Shown piece by piece: positions 8,692 through 16,877 of a stretch of DNA of 64,000 nucleotides. The first letter of the stretch is position 1. Each line of letters opens with the position of its first letter. The stretch is from Candidatus Cloacimonadota bacterium (GTDB lineage: Bacteria; Muiribacteriota; UBA6191), in NCBI GenBank assembly GCA_023954715.1, contig JAGSHD010000002.1, positions 310,001-374,000 on the forward strand, in the 5' to 3' direction. The notes under the pieces are model-generated. The model was not told the DNA's origin. It worked only from the letters and a program-made list of their open reading frames with translations, and ran no database searches. The position numbers and the translations under genes are program-made.

Positions 8692-9270
8692 ATGAGAAAG
8701 ATAATTTTAGTGAGCGCATTCTGTGCCAGCATATCAGTTACTTGCAGCCAAAAATCAAGCTTCGCAAAGCAACTAATTCAACAAGGTCAATATAAATGTG
8801 AAAAGATAGAAATTATACAAAAAAATGATGAAGGATATCCCATTGTTTTACAATCTAAACCTTGGTCAGAGGTACAGTTTAGCTTTGATCCAAAACCAAA
8901 CTTATCTGTGAAGGTTGACTATAAACTAGATGGTCAAACGAAGTCTCAAATATTCTTTGTCAAAGATACCAAAGAGTCACTTTTGAAAAGAACTGCTACT
9001 TTTGGAGTTGGACATACTCGCGAATACGCAGGTGGTGGTGGATTTGGGTATTCTGATGATGTGAATTATGAATTTATCAACGCTGAAATCAAATTAACAA
9101 GAAATATATTCAATAATGGAGTTAAACAAATCTCTATGAAAAATGAGGGGAGTGCTGGCCTTGCAACACAAGTATTCCATTCAAAGTTTCAATTTAAATG
9201 TACTATCCACAATGATGTAACAAAAATAAAAAAAGCAGGCTTTGATGCCTTGTACAAAAAAGAGAAGTAA
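8692..9270 (+). CDS. Secreted protein of unknown function
   Basis: 192 residues with an N-terminal signal peptide (KIILVSAFCASISVTCS). The Cys at the end of the hydrophobic core could be lipidated, but the lipobox is poor. The ribosome site AGGAG is well placed before ATG 8692. The mature part is mostly beta in character with a glycine-rich YAGGGGFGYSDD turn, and one further Cys pair (YKCEK, FKCTI) could form a disulfide. I do not recognise the family. Its promoter shares the GTAAT array with the catalase-like operon on the opposite strand, so the two may respond to the same signal. Confidence 0.65.
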   Translation: MRKIILVSAFCASISVTCSQKSSFAKQLIQQGQYKCEKIEIIQKNDEGYPIVLQSKPWSEVQFSFDPKPNLSVKVDYKLDGQTKSQIFFVKDTKESLLKRTATFGVGHTREYAGGGGFGYSDDVNYEFINAEIKLTRNIFNNGVKQISMKNEGSAGLATQVFHSKFQFKCTIHNDVTKIKKAGFDALYKKEK

Positions 9271-9332
9271 CAAGTATAAGTCGATTTTGTGTGAAATTCA
9301 AACTAGTCACTCACCAAAGTTATTTTCCAAAT

Positions 9333-9367
9333 AATCCGATTGTCCTTTGTGCAAAGGGCTTTGGATT
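9333..9367. other. Hairpin after the secreted protein gene
   Basis: CCTTTG (9344-9349) and CAAAGG (9352-9357) form an inner stem, with outer arms AATCC (9333-9337) and GGATT (9363-9367). No real T tract follows, so terminator function is uncertain. The stretch 9368-9474 shows nothing else. Confidence 0.35.
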
Positions 9368-9474
9368 GTTTGCCATCTTAAAACTTAGTAGAAAAGTGAA
9401 TCGTAAAGCATACAAGTACTAGAAACATTGTTTGTATTTCTATTTAAGTCAACCCCTCAAAAGTTAGGTATAAA

Positions 9475-10667
9475 ATGTTTAAAAAAATAATAACAACTTC
9501 ATGAATATTAACTATTTTTATAGTAAGTAATCATACTGAAATAGACCCATATTCAGAAAACTTCATTATACAAAATAATTCGCAAAAAATAGATCACAAA
9601 GAAAAACTATATTATACAAAAACCGATATTTATGTGAAACAAGATATCCCAAAAGGAGTTTCTGCTGAACTTATTTCAGATCAACATATCAACCCAAATA
9701 ACCCATTTTTAAATCCAGAGCATTACACCTCGGAATTTAATAAAGAAAAGAAAACCCTAACATTCAAGACTAAAAAATTGATTCTATAGAGAAAACTCCT
9801 CTAAACTCAAATGAAGATCAACATCCTTTTTACGATCTAGTCCTAACCACAAAGAGTATAATCTCAATCTATTCTTATCATGAATCCGATAATCGCATTG
9901 CTATGAAATTGAATTCACATTGGGCCATTAACTCCTTGGTTGAGGAACTTAACCCATATTTGCAAGAACGATATTCGGATAAACTTCACCTAGAACAAAA
10001 CCTAAATTATAGAGATTTACTTGTACGTAAAATCGTTGAAAGAAGAGTTTACCGAGCGAATCAGTATAGTCTTGAAAACGTTGATAACTATATCAAAGAC
10101 TCCTTTCTAAAATACTATGAAGTTAAATTTTCAAGTGATCAAGTAATAGACCTTGCGAGCGCAATGAGCGGTGTTTACTATGATTCCTTTTGGTCGCACG
10201 ATGATCTTCTATATACGGCGGCTCAAGCCTACCTACACACTTATTCAAAAGATCAGCTAAATGACCTTGTGCATGCTACCCGTGAAGAAAAAATGAGAGA
10301 CAAGCTCCGTTCATTAATCGCAGGCAAAAACTTGTTGATAGAAAAGAAACAAGTCGTAGATTAATTGATAAGTTTCGCTCTGGAAACCACACAAGACAGT
10401 ACTCAAACTAGTATTCTTTACAATGGCTTGAAGAACAGTTTAGCTAATAGTTTCAGTGCCACAGATACACTTAGACTAAATGAAGTATCTAATAATAGTT
10501 TGTTAATTCTTGGAGTAGAGTCATACAAAAAGAAATAGACTAGGCAAGAACTTATAGCGTTTGCCAGAGTTGCAAGATCAAAAAAGACAAAGAGTAAAAT
10601 TCTATCATTTCTTAATAATGTACCCAAAGTTACAAAACCAAGGTTTTACAAAAAAGTTGGTAACTAA
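9475..10667 (+). pseudogene. Decayed gene for a secreted helical-repeat protein (four lesions)
   Basis: Reading from ATG 9475, MFKKIITTS meets TGA at 9502. The frame then resumes as a hydrophobic signal-peptide continuation (ILTIFIVSNH) and stays open to about 9775. A one-base shift at the A6 tract (9772-9777) moves the reading to the frame of 9903-10364. TAA at 10362 and TAG at 10536 interrupt it, yet the same frame continues as credible protein to TAA 10665. Joined, this gives roughly 395 residues. Motifs such as YSKDQLNDLVHATRE and TRQELIAFARVARS resemble the 33-residue repeat of the protein at 39530-40354, so it may be a lost paralogue. The 154-codon piece 9903-10364 could still be translated, but I read it as a fragment. 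Confidence 0.7.
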
Positions 10668-10984
10668 AATAATAACGGTCCAAAGTTTTTGAATGTAAAG
10701 TAGATTTCTGTTCTAATTATGAACCGACAGGCTAATCATGAGAATAGATGTTTGCATCCTAATTACCCCCCCCCTATTAACTCCAAATGAAGGTGGTCTT
10801 ATAAAGAATACTTTTGCATAAAATTCAATCAGCCCTAAACTCATATAGTTGTATATAACTCAATGCATAAAAGATAGAGGATACTTCAAGCACATTTAAA
10901 GCATATAAAATAAGTAATCTTCTTTAAACTTCAATAGTAATCTAGCTACAATTAAATTTTATATGACTTATGAAACGTCTATAG
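10668..10984. other. Non-coding stretch with a C9 homopolymer
   Basis: No gene is supported. A run of nine C (10766-10774) stands out in such AT-rich DNA. It falls inside a 27-codon ORF from ATG 10738 that has no ribosome site. Probably gene-decay debris. Confidence 0.4.
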
Positions 10985-11131
10985 TTAACTGCCTGTTTTA
11001 TCTGAAGAGGAAGCCTTACTAAAGGCTAAAAATCCTAAAAATCCCAAAAACCCTAAATACTTAAAGTTATCAGGAAGCCCAAACAATCCGAAAAACCCAA
11101 AAAATCCTAAAAAGCTATACTTAACCTTCAT
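10985..11131 (-). CDS. 48-residue Leu-Gly-Phe-repeat hydrophobic peptide
   Basis: ATG at 11131 has AGGAG (plus-strand 11138-11142) 6 nt upstream; stop TAA at 10985-10987. The product begins MKVKYSF, then carries two blocks, LGFLGFFGLFGLP and LGFLGFLGFLAF, joined by DNFKY, and ends in a polar tail SKASSSDKTGS. It has no cleavable signal and would form one or two short membrane-active helices. The DNA under the blocks is a near-tandem 9-bp repeat. A promoter with the GTAAT array lies about 195 bp upstream. Whether it is a toxin, a bacteriocin-like peptide or a small membrane regulator cannot be told; I know of similar LGF-rich short hypothetical proteins but no established function. Confidence 0.6.
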   Translation of the reverse strand: MKVKYSFLGFFGFFGLFGLPDNFKYLGFLGFLGFLAFSKASSSDKTGS

Positions 11132-11302
11132 TTCAAACTCCTATATAATATATTTATATTCAGTATAAATACAAACGTCTGCGAATAAATCGCCATTAAA
11201 ACTGGGTTCTTAAAAACCATCAATGGATCCACATTGCTTACATTTTAATCTAGTACCCAACTAAGACTACAACATAGTCAAATTTAACAGATATCTCTTT
11301 GA

Positions 11303-11324
11303 TATGATTATCATACAAATTTGT
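11303..11324. promoter_or_regulatory. Two adjoining palindromes at the presumed start of the peptide transcript
   Basis: TATGAT-T-ATCATA (11303-11315) is a perfect 6-1-6 inverted repeat, partly like a Fur/PerR box. ACAAATTTGT (11315-11324) is a perfect 10-bp palindrome. Both lie just downstream of the TATATT at 11330-11325, where a repressor would block initiation. Assignment to Fur or PerR is tentative. Confidence 0.4.
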
Positions 11325-11399
11325 AATATATTATATTCTACGTAAGACATTAGCAAAGTACTCACCATTTTTGTATTACATCATATTACTTAGCATTAA
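11325..11399 (-). promoter_or_regulatory. Promoter of the LGF peptide gene with three GTAAT-type boxes at 10-bp period
   Basis: On the plus strand ATTAC, ATTAC and ATTAA start at 11375, 11385 and 11395. A TATATT -10 candidate (11330-11325) is 44 bp downstream of the last box, preceded by CTTACGTA as in the catalase promoter. Box order, including the imperfect outermost ATTAA, matches 8419-8443. Confidence 0.5.
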
Positions 11400-11571
11400 A
11401 GCCTCTTCAATAATATCCAACTATCGGACTTATCAAATGAGCATTTAGATTTAAACTCAAATATCCATTGCATATATTGCTTAATCTGTTTAATAGTAAA
11501 TAATACACAGTTGATGTTACTAATTGACCCTTTTGTATTATTCAATTTTTAGTAACTAAAAAGGAATAGCC

Positions 11572-11932
11572 ATGAACTTTAAAAACAAGCTCTACTGCAT
11601 ATTGAAATGTTAAATCAAGGCAAAGCATTAGAAGTTGTAAATCAATTTTACTCTGAAAATGTAAGCATCTATGAAAATGATAATATTTTAGCAACAAGCA
11701 GAGAAGAGAGCTTTAACAAGCAAGAGCCATACATAAGAGTACTTGTAAAATTGATGGAAAAATAGAAGATATAGTAATTGATGAAGAAAAATCTACTCTA
11801 GTTTTTCGGAATAAAAGTCAATTTATTACTAACAATGGGGACGTCATTAAAATAGACGGTCTTTGTATATAGTAATGGCAAGATACAAGCATCATTGAAG
11901 AGAAGTATTATTCTGGCGATTTGATAACATAG
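11572..11932 (+). pseudogene. Decayed SnoaL-like/NTF2-fold gene
   Basis: ATG 11572 follows a good ribosome site (AAGGAAT). The frame breaks after 13 codons. A second frame then gives HIEMLNQGKALEVVNQFYS ... VSIYENDN, the usual start of SnoaL-like polyketide-cyclase/NTF2 proteins. A further shift near 11765 leads to GDVIKIDGLCI, then two stops, then WQDTSIIEEKYYSGDL, the conserved C-terminal strands. All expected segments are present in order over about 120 codons, with at least two frameshifts and internal stops. Clearly non-functional, and a neighbour of the other decayed gene. Confidence 0.72.
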
Positions 11933-12032
11933 AAACTTTCTTTATACTACTAGAATATACAAAAAATGACCTTTTAAATAATCAACTAAGATATTTTAAG
12001 AGGCCAAAAGTGTTTCGTCTAGTTAAAGTCGA

Positions 12033-12680
12033 TTATTTCTTTAAGTTTATTTTAAGATCACTGATCCAAAGCTTAAATCCGCTATCGTTATTAAACTCAG
12101 TAGCATAAGTTATGCCTTCTACTGTTTTAGGTTTTTCCCAAGAAGTTGCTAAACTTGCCTTTTTCTCACCTTTTGAATGGTAGCTCCACTCATGAATCGT
12201 TAACTCATCATCATAGTATAGCTCGTAAGCATCTCCTGGAGTGTATCCCAAATCTTTTGGGTAAGCGATTCTTAGCCAGTTATACTCTTTTTTTGCTAAT
12301 GGAGCTGTCTTCTTTAAGCCAGTAACAAAAATAACCCCAGGGTCCCACAACAAGTGAAACGGAAACAACACCCAGTATTGATCATTAATGAAATCTCCAT
12401 CTAGTGATTTCAAATCTTTTGGAATATCAGATCTCTTCCAAGTTTTTTCTTCTTTTTCGTTTTTGTAGAATACCTCTTGAGTATTAGGGTTGTATCTCCA
12501 GAACCGACTTGCAGAACCTCTTTTTGAAGTAACATTCCAAGTATACTCGATGGTTTCAACCTTACTAAATTGATCTATCCCATATTTTTTTGCAATCTTT
12601 TGTTGAACAGTTAACTTTTCATTACAACCCGTTAACAAAATCGTCGCTAAAACTATGACTGCAGCTATATATTTTTTCAT
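12033..12680 (-). CDS. Lipoprotein of unknown function
   Basis: 215 residues with a type II signal peptide ending in lipobox LLTGC (Cys about 19). The mature part is beta-rich and aromatic (VETIEYTWNVT, ASRFWRYNPNTQEV, YELYYDDELTIHEWSYH, ITYATEF). The layout resembles LolA/outer-membrane-lipoprotein-sorting-like or heme-free lipocalin-like envelope proteins, but I cannot assign a family. It stands alone with its own upstream region, and the decayed SnoaL gene lies downstream on the other strand. Confidence 0.75.
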   Translation of the reverse strand: MKKYIAAVIVLATILLTGCNEKLTVQQKIAKKYGIDQFSKVETIEYTWNVTSKRGSASRFWRYNPNTQEVFYKNEKEEKTWKRSDIPKDLKSLDGDFINDQYWVLFPFHLLWDPGVIFVTGLKKTAPLAKKEYNWLRIAYPKDLGYTPGDAYELYYDDELTIHEWSYHSKGEKKASLATSWEKPKTVEGITYATEFNNDSGFKLWISDLKINLKK

Positions 12681-12829
12681 ATTATTCCCTCTTTGTAAAT
12701 TTACATAATAAGACTACACTATTTATCAAATATATAAAGAGAAAATCTATAATGAATACATATCTTCTGCAAAGTATTTATTGAGGGCTATCAATGCCTC
12801 AACTTAATGTAAGGTATTAATTTCCAAAA

Positions 12830-13504
12830 TCAACTTTTGGACTTAACGATATCCGCAAATACAAATCCGTCTCTTGTAACTACTTCACCAACATTTACAT
12901 CAATCTTTTGCTTGAACATGGGACCATCATATACAAAACTATGAAACTCTCCATTTTCTCCACAAGGGTCAACTGTATTGGGTAAATCATTCAAAAATGA
13001 CTGATTATATTCACGACCTACAAAACTAGGGTCTAATTGTTTTGGATCAACACAAGTTATTACAGTCTTTAGACTAGATTGAACCATTTCTTTTGATAGC
13101 TCATTTGTTGGCGTTTTCCATAGAGGAAAGATTGCCTCGATACCCGTACCTTTGAGATTATTGATACGATAGTCTTTAATATCTTCTAAGTACAAATCTC
13201 CAAAAGCAAAAGCATCAATACCTGTTTCTTTAATTTCACTTAAAAAATCTGTCATGATCAGCTCATACTGCTCATTGGAACAGGGAAAAGGGAGCTCAAT
13301 AATTTTTAGAGGTAGATCGAATGCTTTAGCTTGCTCCTTAAGTAAATCCACTCTTACAGCATGCATTGCAACGCGTTCAAACTCTTTGTTTATAGTTGTA
13401 AAGACACCTTCTAACTGAATCGAGTCATCTTGTTGTAATTGATATAATGTCCACGCACTATCTTTACCAGATGACCACGAAAGCCAAACCTTTTTCTTTT
13501 CCAT
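12830..13504 (-). CDS. PP-loop ATP pyrophosphatase, Dph6/diphthine-ammonia-ligase family
   Basis: 224 residues from ATG 13504, which has AGGAG upstream; longer in-frame starts to 13597 add an unrelated N-terminus. The PP-loop is SWSSGKDSAW at residues 7-16, the SGGxDS-type motif of adenine-nucleotide alpha hydrolases. Blocks typical of the Dph6/MJ0570 group follow: VAMHAVR, AFGDLYLEDIKDYR, IFPLWKTPT, and the C-terminal DPCGENGEFHSFVYDGP, which is diagnostic. Bacteria have no diphthamide, so the true substrate is unknown; amidation of another molecule is likely. Confidence 0.85.
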   Translation of the reverse strand: MEKKKVWLSWSSGKDSAWTLYQLQQDDSIQLEGVFTTINKEFERVAMHAVRVDLLKEQAKAFDLPLKIIELPFPCSNEQYELIMTDFLSEIKETGIDAFAFGDLYLEDIKDYRINNLKGTGIEAIFPLWKTPTNELSKEMVQSSLKTVITCVDPKQLDPSFVGREYNQSFLNDLPNTVDPCGENGEFHSFVYDGPMFKQKIDVNVGEVVTRDGFVFADIVKSKS

Positions 13505-13568
13505 ATGATCTCCTATCAATATACAATGTGTAGTGTACATGCAATATTTAAAATTGAAAGAGCTTTTA

Positions 13569-13602
13569 CAAAAAGTAGACCTTAGTAAATTTACCAAGGT
13601 CT
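13569..13602 (-). terminator. Intrinsic terminator of the VOC protein gene
   Basis: AGACCTT (13577-13583) pairs with AAGGTCT (13596-13602), and the inner part GTAAATTTAC is itself palindromic. On the minus strand the hairpin is followed by a T5 stretch (A5 on plus, about 13570-13574). Confidence 0.65.
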
Positions 13603-13616
13603 AATCTCATTTTTAT

Positions 13617-13988
13617 TTACATATCAAAGTGACAAAAACAGATTTTGTTTCCATCTAAATCTCTGAAGTAAGAAAAGTATGCTACATCATTTCTCATACC
13701 AGGAGCACCTTCATCGGTTCCCCCTAGTTCAAGAGCTTTTTTATAAAGTGCATCCACATCTGCTTGACTTTTTGCTCTAAGAGCAACCATGTTACCGTTA
13801 CCTGGAGTAGCCTCTTCTTCATTGAATGGTTTAATTATACCAAACAATCCTCCACCATCTCCGAGACTCCATGCAATAAACCGATCCATTTGAATTGGCT
13901 TTGTAGCATTAAAGTGAGTAAAGAGTTCGTCATAGAACTTTACAGCCCTATCTAAATCGTTTGTACCAATCGTTGTATATCCAATCAT
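13617..13988 (-). CDS. VOC-superfamily protein (glyoxalase/bleomycin-resistance fold)
   Basis: About 123 residues from ATG 13988, which has GGAG 8 bases upstream; ATG 14000 is also in frame but has no ribosome site. The sequence MIGYTTIGTNDLDRAVKFYDEL is the classic opening of VOC proteins, and DVAYFSYFRDLDGNKICFCH the classic end. A metal site is not complete in an obvious way. Function in detoxification or small-molecule modification is unproven. Transcribed alone, with a terminator before the pyrophosphatase gene. Confidence 0.85.
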   Translation of the reverse strand: MIGYTTIGTNDLDRAVKFYDELFTHFNATKPIQMDRFIAWSLGDGGGLFGIIKPFNEEEATPGNGNMVALRAKSQADVDALYKKALELGGTDEGAPGMRNDVAYFSYFRDLDGNKICFCHFDM

Positions 13989-14192
13989 TTGCTTCTCCAT
14001 ATTTAATAGTTTTTAATTTTTCTGACTATAAGAAATATTTTACATATTTTCAATGGATACTAATTCGTTTTGAATTGAGTTCAACGGATGTAGGCTTTTT
14101 AAGTTAACTTTTACGTTTATCACAGTTAGTATTTTACAAGGAACTAAAGTATTTTATATCATTAGGTTGTTAATCTAAAAGTAGGGACCAAA

Positions 14193-14720
14193 GTGATATT
14201 TCAAACCTCAAGACTTTATATTAAAAAGCTAGCCTTAAGTGATGTTAATCACTTCTATAAACTCCACAGCGACCCTCAGGTAATGGAACCAATCCCAGCT
14301 CCAGTGCTAAACCATCATTCAAGCAAACAAGAGCTACATCGAATCCTGAATGCTTATAAAGTTAAAGACCATCGCTTAAGAGTGTATGGAGTATATCTTC
14401 ATAGCAACGATGATTTCGTTGGTCTATGCGCTATCATAAGACCAGATTCAAAATCACGAAGTATCGGATATCGACTTTTAAAGGACTATTGGGGACAAGG
14501 CTTAGGAACAGAAGGCATGATCAACTTTCTTAAACAAGATAAATCCCTTCAATCGATACAAGCTTCTGTAGACCAAAACAACATAGCTTCTAAAAAAATC
14601 CTACAAAGATTTATGGCGTTTGTTAAAGATGAACTTAACTCAAAGTCCGGTAGCTATGAAAGCCAATTTAAACTAGATCTACTTACTCCAAATTCCAGTA
14701 CACTCAGGAAGAGTAAGTAA
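14193..14720 (+). CDS. GNAT N-acetyltransferase (RimJ/RimL-like)
   Basis: 175 residues from a GTG at 14193. It begins FQTSRLYIKKLALSDVNHFYKLHSDP, as RimJ-type acetyltransferases do. The acetyl-CoA-binding region is SIGYRLLKDYWGQGLGTEGM, where GQGLGT is the pyrophosphate loop (Q/RxxGxG/A). The C-terminal VDQNNIASKKILQRF is the usual NxxSxxxxxK/RxG-like element. The acceptor could be a ribosomal protein, an amino acid or a drug. Its last 42 bp overlap the convergent methyltransferase gene. Confidence 0.87.
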   Translation: MIFQTSRLYIKKLALSDVNHFYKLHSDPQVMEPIPAPVLNHHSSKQELHRILNAYKVKDHRLRVYGVYLHSNDDFVGLCAIIRPDSKSRSIGYRLLKDYWGQGLGTEGMINFLKQDKSLQSIQASVDQNNIASKKILQRFMAFVKDELNSKSGSYESQFKLDLLTPNSSTLRKSK

Positions 14721-15356
14721 AGTCCCTTTTTCTATTTTAGATAACATTTCATCTCCAAAAAAGAATGAGACCAATTGTTTAGCTTGCTCTATAGATTCAA
14801 AGCAATAATCCGTACGAATTACCCTTTTTGAAAAGCCGCGCTCTTGAAGATAGCTATAGTAGTTCGATAAATGTTTAGGGGCATTTTCGTTTGTGAAACC
14901 TGTTCCTAGAGTTTCTATAATAATTACTTTAGAGCCTGCTTTAGTATTTTTATCTATCTTAGCCAAAACTGCATCAAGCTTTCCTTTCCAATTGTTGGGG
15001 TGATCGTCGATAATATGGCATAAGGTCCATCCTGCTACTACAAAATCAAACTTTCGATCAAATTGTGGTAGGCTCATGTGATTTGCTACTTTTAGATCAA
15101 CTAAACAAGGCAAAAGAGTCGATTTATCAATCTTGTCTAACATAGATTGGTGAAGATCATAAGCCACTAATTGGTCACACCATGGTGCTATCAATTTGGT
15201 CACGCGACCTGTTCCCACACCCATTTCAAGTCCCGCCTTCTTTTTATCGCTTAACAGCTCGTTAAGGGCCTTTTTTAAGTTTTCTTGGTAATCTTCAGCG
15301 CTAACTAAATCATGATACAACTCTACGTGCGTTTCATATAGTTCGTGGTAATCCAT
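14679..15356 (-). CDS. SAM-dependent methyltransferase, class I
   Basis: 225 residues. Motif I is GLEMGVGTGRVTKLI (residues about 59-73), followed by VAYDLHQSMLDKI for ribose binding and FDFVVAGWTLCHI as motif IV region. The C-terminal part with YYSYLQERGFSKRVIRTDY resembles small-molecule methyltransferases of the type 11 group. Substrate unknown. The 3' end overlaps the acetyltransferase gene tail to tail. Confidence 0.85.
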   Translation of the reverse strand: MDYHELYETHVELYHDLVSAEDYQENLKKALNELLSDKKKAGLEMGVGTGRVTKLIAPWCDQLVAYDLHQSMLDKIDKSTLLPCLVDLKVANHMSLPQFDRKFDFVVAGWTLCHIIDDHPNNWKGKLDAVLAKIDKNTKAGSKVIIIETLGTGFTNENAPKHLSNYYSYLQERGFSKRVIRTDYCFESIEQAKQLVSFFFGDEMLSKIEKGTLLTLPECTGIWSK

Positions 15357-15451
15357 ATTTATCTTTTCTATAATGAGTTTTATAAAGTATAAGAATAAAT
15401 TTCTAAATGACTATAAAAAATAAATACATAGGTATCACTTCAATCTAAGTA

Positions 15452-15479
15452 GTTGATAGCCATCAATACAGCTATCAAC
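15452..15479. other. Hairpin downstream of nnrS
   Basis: GTTGATAGC (15452-15460) and GCTATCAAC (15471-15479) form a perfect 9-bp stem with a 10-nt loop. There is no T tract, so this may be a weak terminator of nnrS or an operator. Confidence 0.4.
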
Positions 15480-15501
15480 AATTACGAGAAATAAAAATGA
15501 T

Positions 15502-16710
15502 CTATCCTTCTTTTCCATCAAATCTTTTTACAAAGTAAACAGGGAAATACTTTAGAAACCAAACACCAAAACATAAAATCCAAATATATCCAGACATATA
15601 GCTTTTTATAGCGATATCAGGTTTTACATACGCCATCAAGCCCATTCCTACTCGAGATATAGCACATAATTGAAAAACATAAAAAACAACATTTATAAAA
15701 GTTGGTGATATCAGTTTTTGACCAGAATGCCCCAAAGTGACTCTCGTTGCCATGGCATAAACTAAAGACGAATAACATCCAATTGTTAATGCATGTAAAG
15801 CAGCCTCTTCAATGTAAACATTTGCTACTCCGGTGTTTAAGGTAATGATGCTATAAACACAAGATATGATCAAAGCGATAGGCATCCAAGCCATTGAATA
15901 GTACAACATAGATAACAGTGGTATTCCTTGATTTAATTTGAATTTCCAGCGTCTAAACTGAAAAATTACAGCTACTAATAAAAAACCATCTGCCAGGAAA
16001 TAAAACTTTGATAAATGCATCATAAACAATATTACTTTTAAAATAGAACCTATCGTTACCATAGGTAAAAACCAAGGAACCCTATCCATAGTATAGCCAT
16101 CAATCACGCACGACGTAAAAAATGGAACCATACGAAAGGCTACGCCAGCAACAACCACAAATAAATAAAAATACATTCCGATAGAATAAGATAACTCGTA
16201 AAAGAAAAACTGCTTTTGAAACATAAACAAAGCATAACTAATACTTCCGATCGACCCACCAATAATTCCTAAAAGAGTAAATCCTGGTTGCATTTTTCCT
16301 GGGTGTTGAACCTTAATAAAAGATGAGGTCAAAAGTATGCTTAAATATACAAAACCCAAAGCATTAAATATAGCTCCTATTCCATGGATGTGAGCATCAT
16401 ATAAAACTCCATACATACTTAAAACATAAGAAGTCACAAATAAAATTGTCAATGCATATATATGTTTTAAACTATAAGAAGCAAAGTTTAACCACTTTGG
16501 AAACACAGTTAATATAAAACCTAATATAAATGCACTCAATACTCCGTAGCTCATAAAATGCATATGGGCACCTGGTAAATAAACATTACTGCTAAATGCT
16601 GTACCAAACAAATTTCCTTGTGATCCAACCCACCACAAAACAGGCAAAAGGGACAATAATGCTCCTAGTGCAAAAAATATTCTATGGGGTGCTTTTAAAA
16701 TCGGTAACAT
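15502..16710 (-). CDS. nnrS: NnrS-family heme/copper membrane protein
   Basis: 402 residues, about 12 predicted membrane helices. It begins with APHRIFFALGALLSLLPVLWWVG and the conserved LPGAHMHFMSYGVLSAFILGFILTVFPKW. Histidine in the first loop and second helix is characteristic of NnrS, which lowers nitrosative stress in denitrifiers. Later histidines (EEAALHALTIGCYSSLVYAMATRVTLGHSG) are also typical. The ATG has GGAG upstream. It lies downstream of qnorB on the same strand but behind a terminator, so it probably also has its own promoter. Confidence 0.83.
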   Translation of the reverse strand: MLPILKAPHRIFFALGALLSLLPVLWWVGSQGNLFGTAFSSNVYLPGAHMHFMSYGVLSAFILGFILTVFPKWLNFASYSLKHIYALTILFVTSYVLSMYGVLYDAHIHGIGAIFNALGFVYLSILLTSSFIKVQHPGKMQPGFTLLGIIGGSIGSISYALFMFQKQFFFYELSYSIGMYFYLFVVVAGVAFRMVPFFTSCVIDGYTMDRVPWFLPMVTIGSILKVILFMMHLSKFYFLADGFLLVAVIFQFRRWKFKLNQGIPLLSMLYYSMAWMPIALIISCVYSIITLNTGVANVYIEEAALHALTIGCYSSLVYAMATRVTLGHSGQKLISPTFINVVFYVFQLCAISRVGMGLMAYVKPDIAIKSYMSGYIWILCFGVWFLKYFPVYFVKRFDGKEG

Positions 16711-16832
16711 ATAAACTCCAGTCTTAAATTATTCTTTCAATCTCCATAAGCCTTTTTAGAAGCTTTGGAAATATTTCATCTGAACCAAGCGGCTATAGTT
16801 TTAGCCCAAATTGCTCTAATGTTTTTTCTACT

Positions 16833-16877
16833 TTTAAACAAAAGCAGACTTTGAGAGAAGATACACTCAAAGTCTGC
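16833..16877 (-). terminator. Intrinsic terminator of norB
   Basis: Perfect 12-bp arms GCAGACTTTGAG (16844-16855) and CTCAAAGTCTGC (16866-16877). On the minus strand a TTTTGTTT tract follows. The rest of the 390-bp gap between nnrS and norB shows no gene, and I could not place a nnrS promoter in it. Confidence 0.75.

Noticed and set aside
9903..10364. An independent 153-residue gene
   Set aside because: The frame is open well upstream of the ATG and continues in coding style after the stop, so this is a fragment of a larger decayed gene. It also lacks a ribosome site.
10418..10627. Minus-strand ORF of 69 codons
   Set aside because: It is antisense to the last part of the decayed plus-strand gene and has no ribosome site.
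3649..10667. Recoding of TGA (Trp, Gly or selenocysteine), suggested by in-frame TGA at 4102 and 9502
   Set aside because: TGA clearly ends other genes (4739, 12830, 22006), TGG is used for Trp throughout, and the 9475 gene also contains TAA, TAG and a frameshift, so decay explains it. No SECIS-like element is evident.
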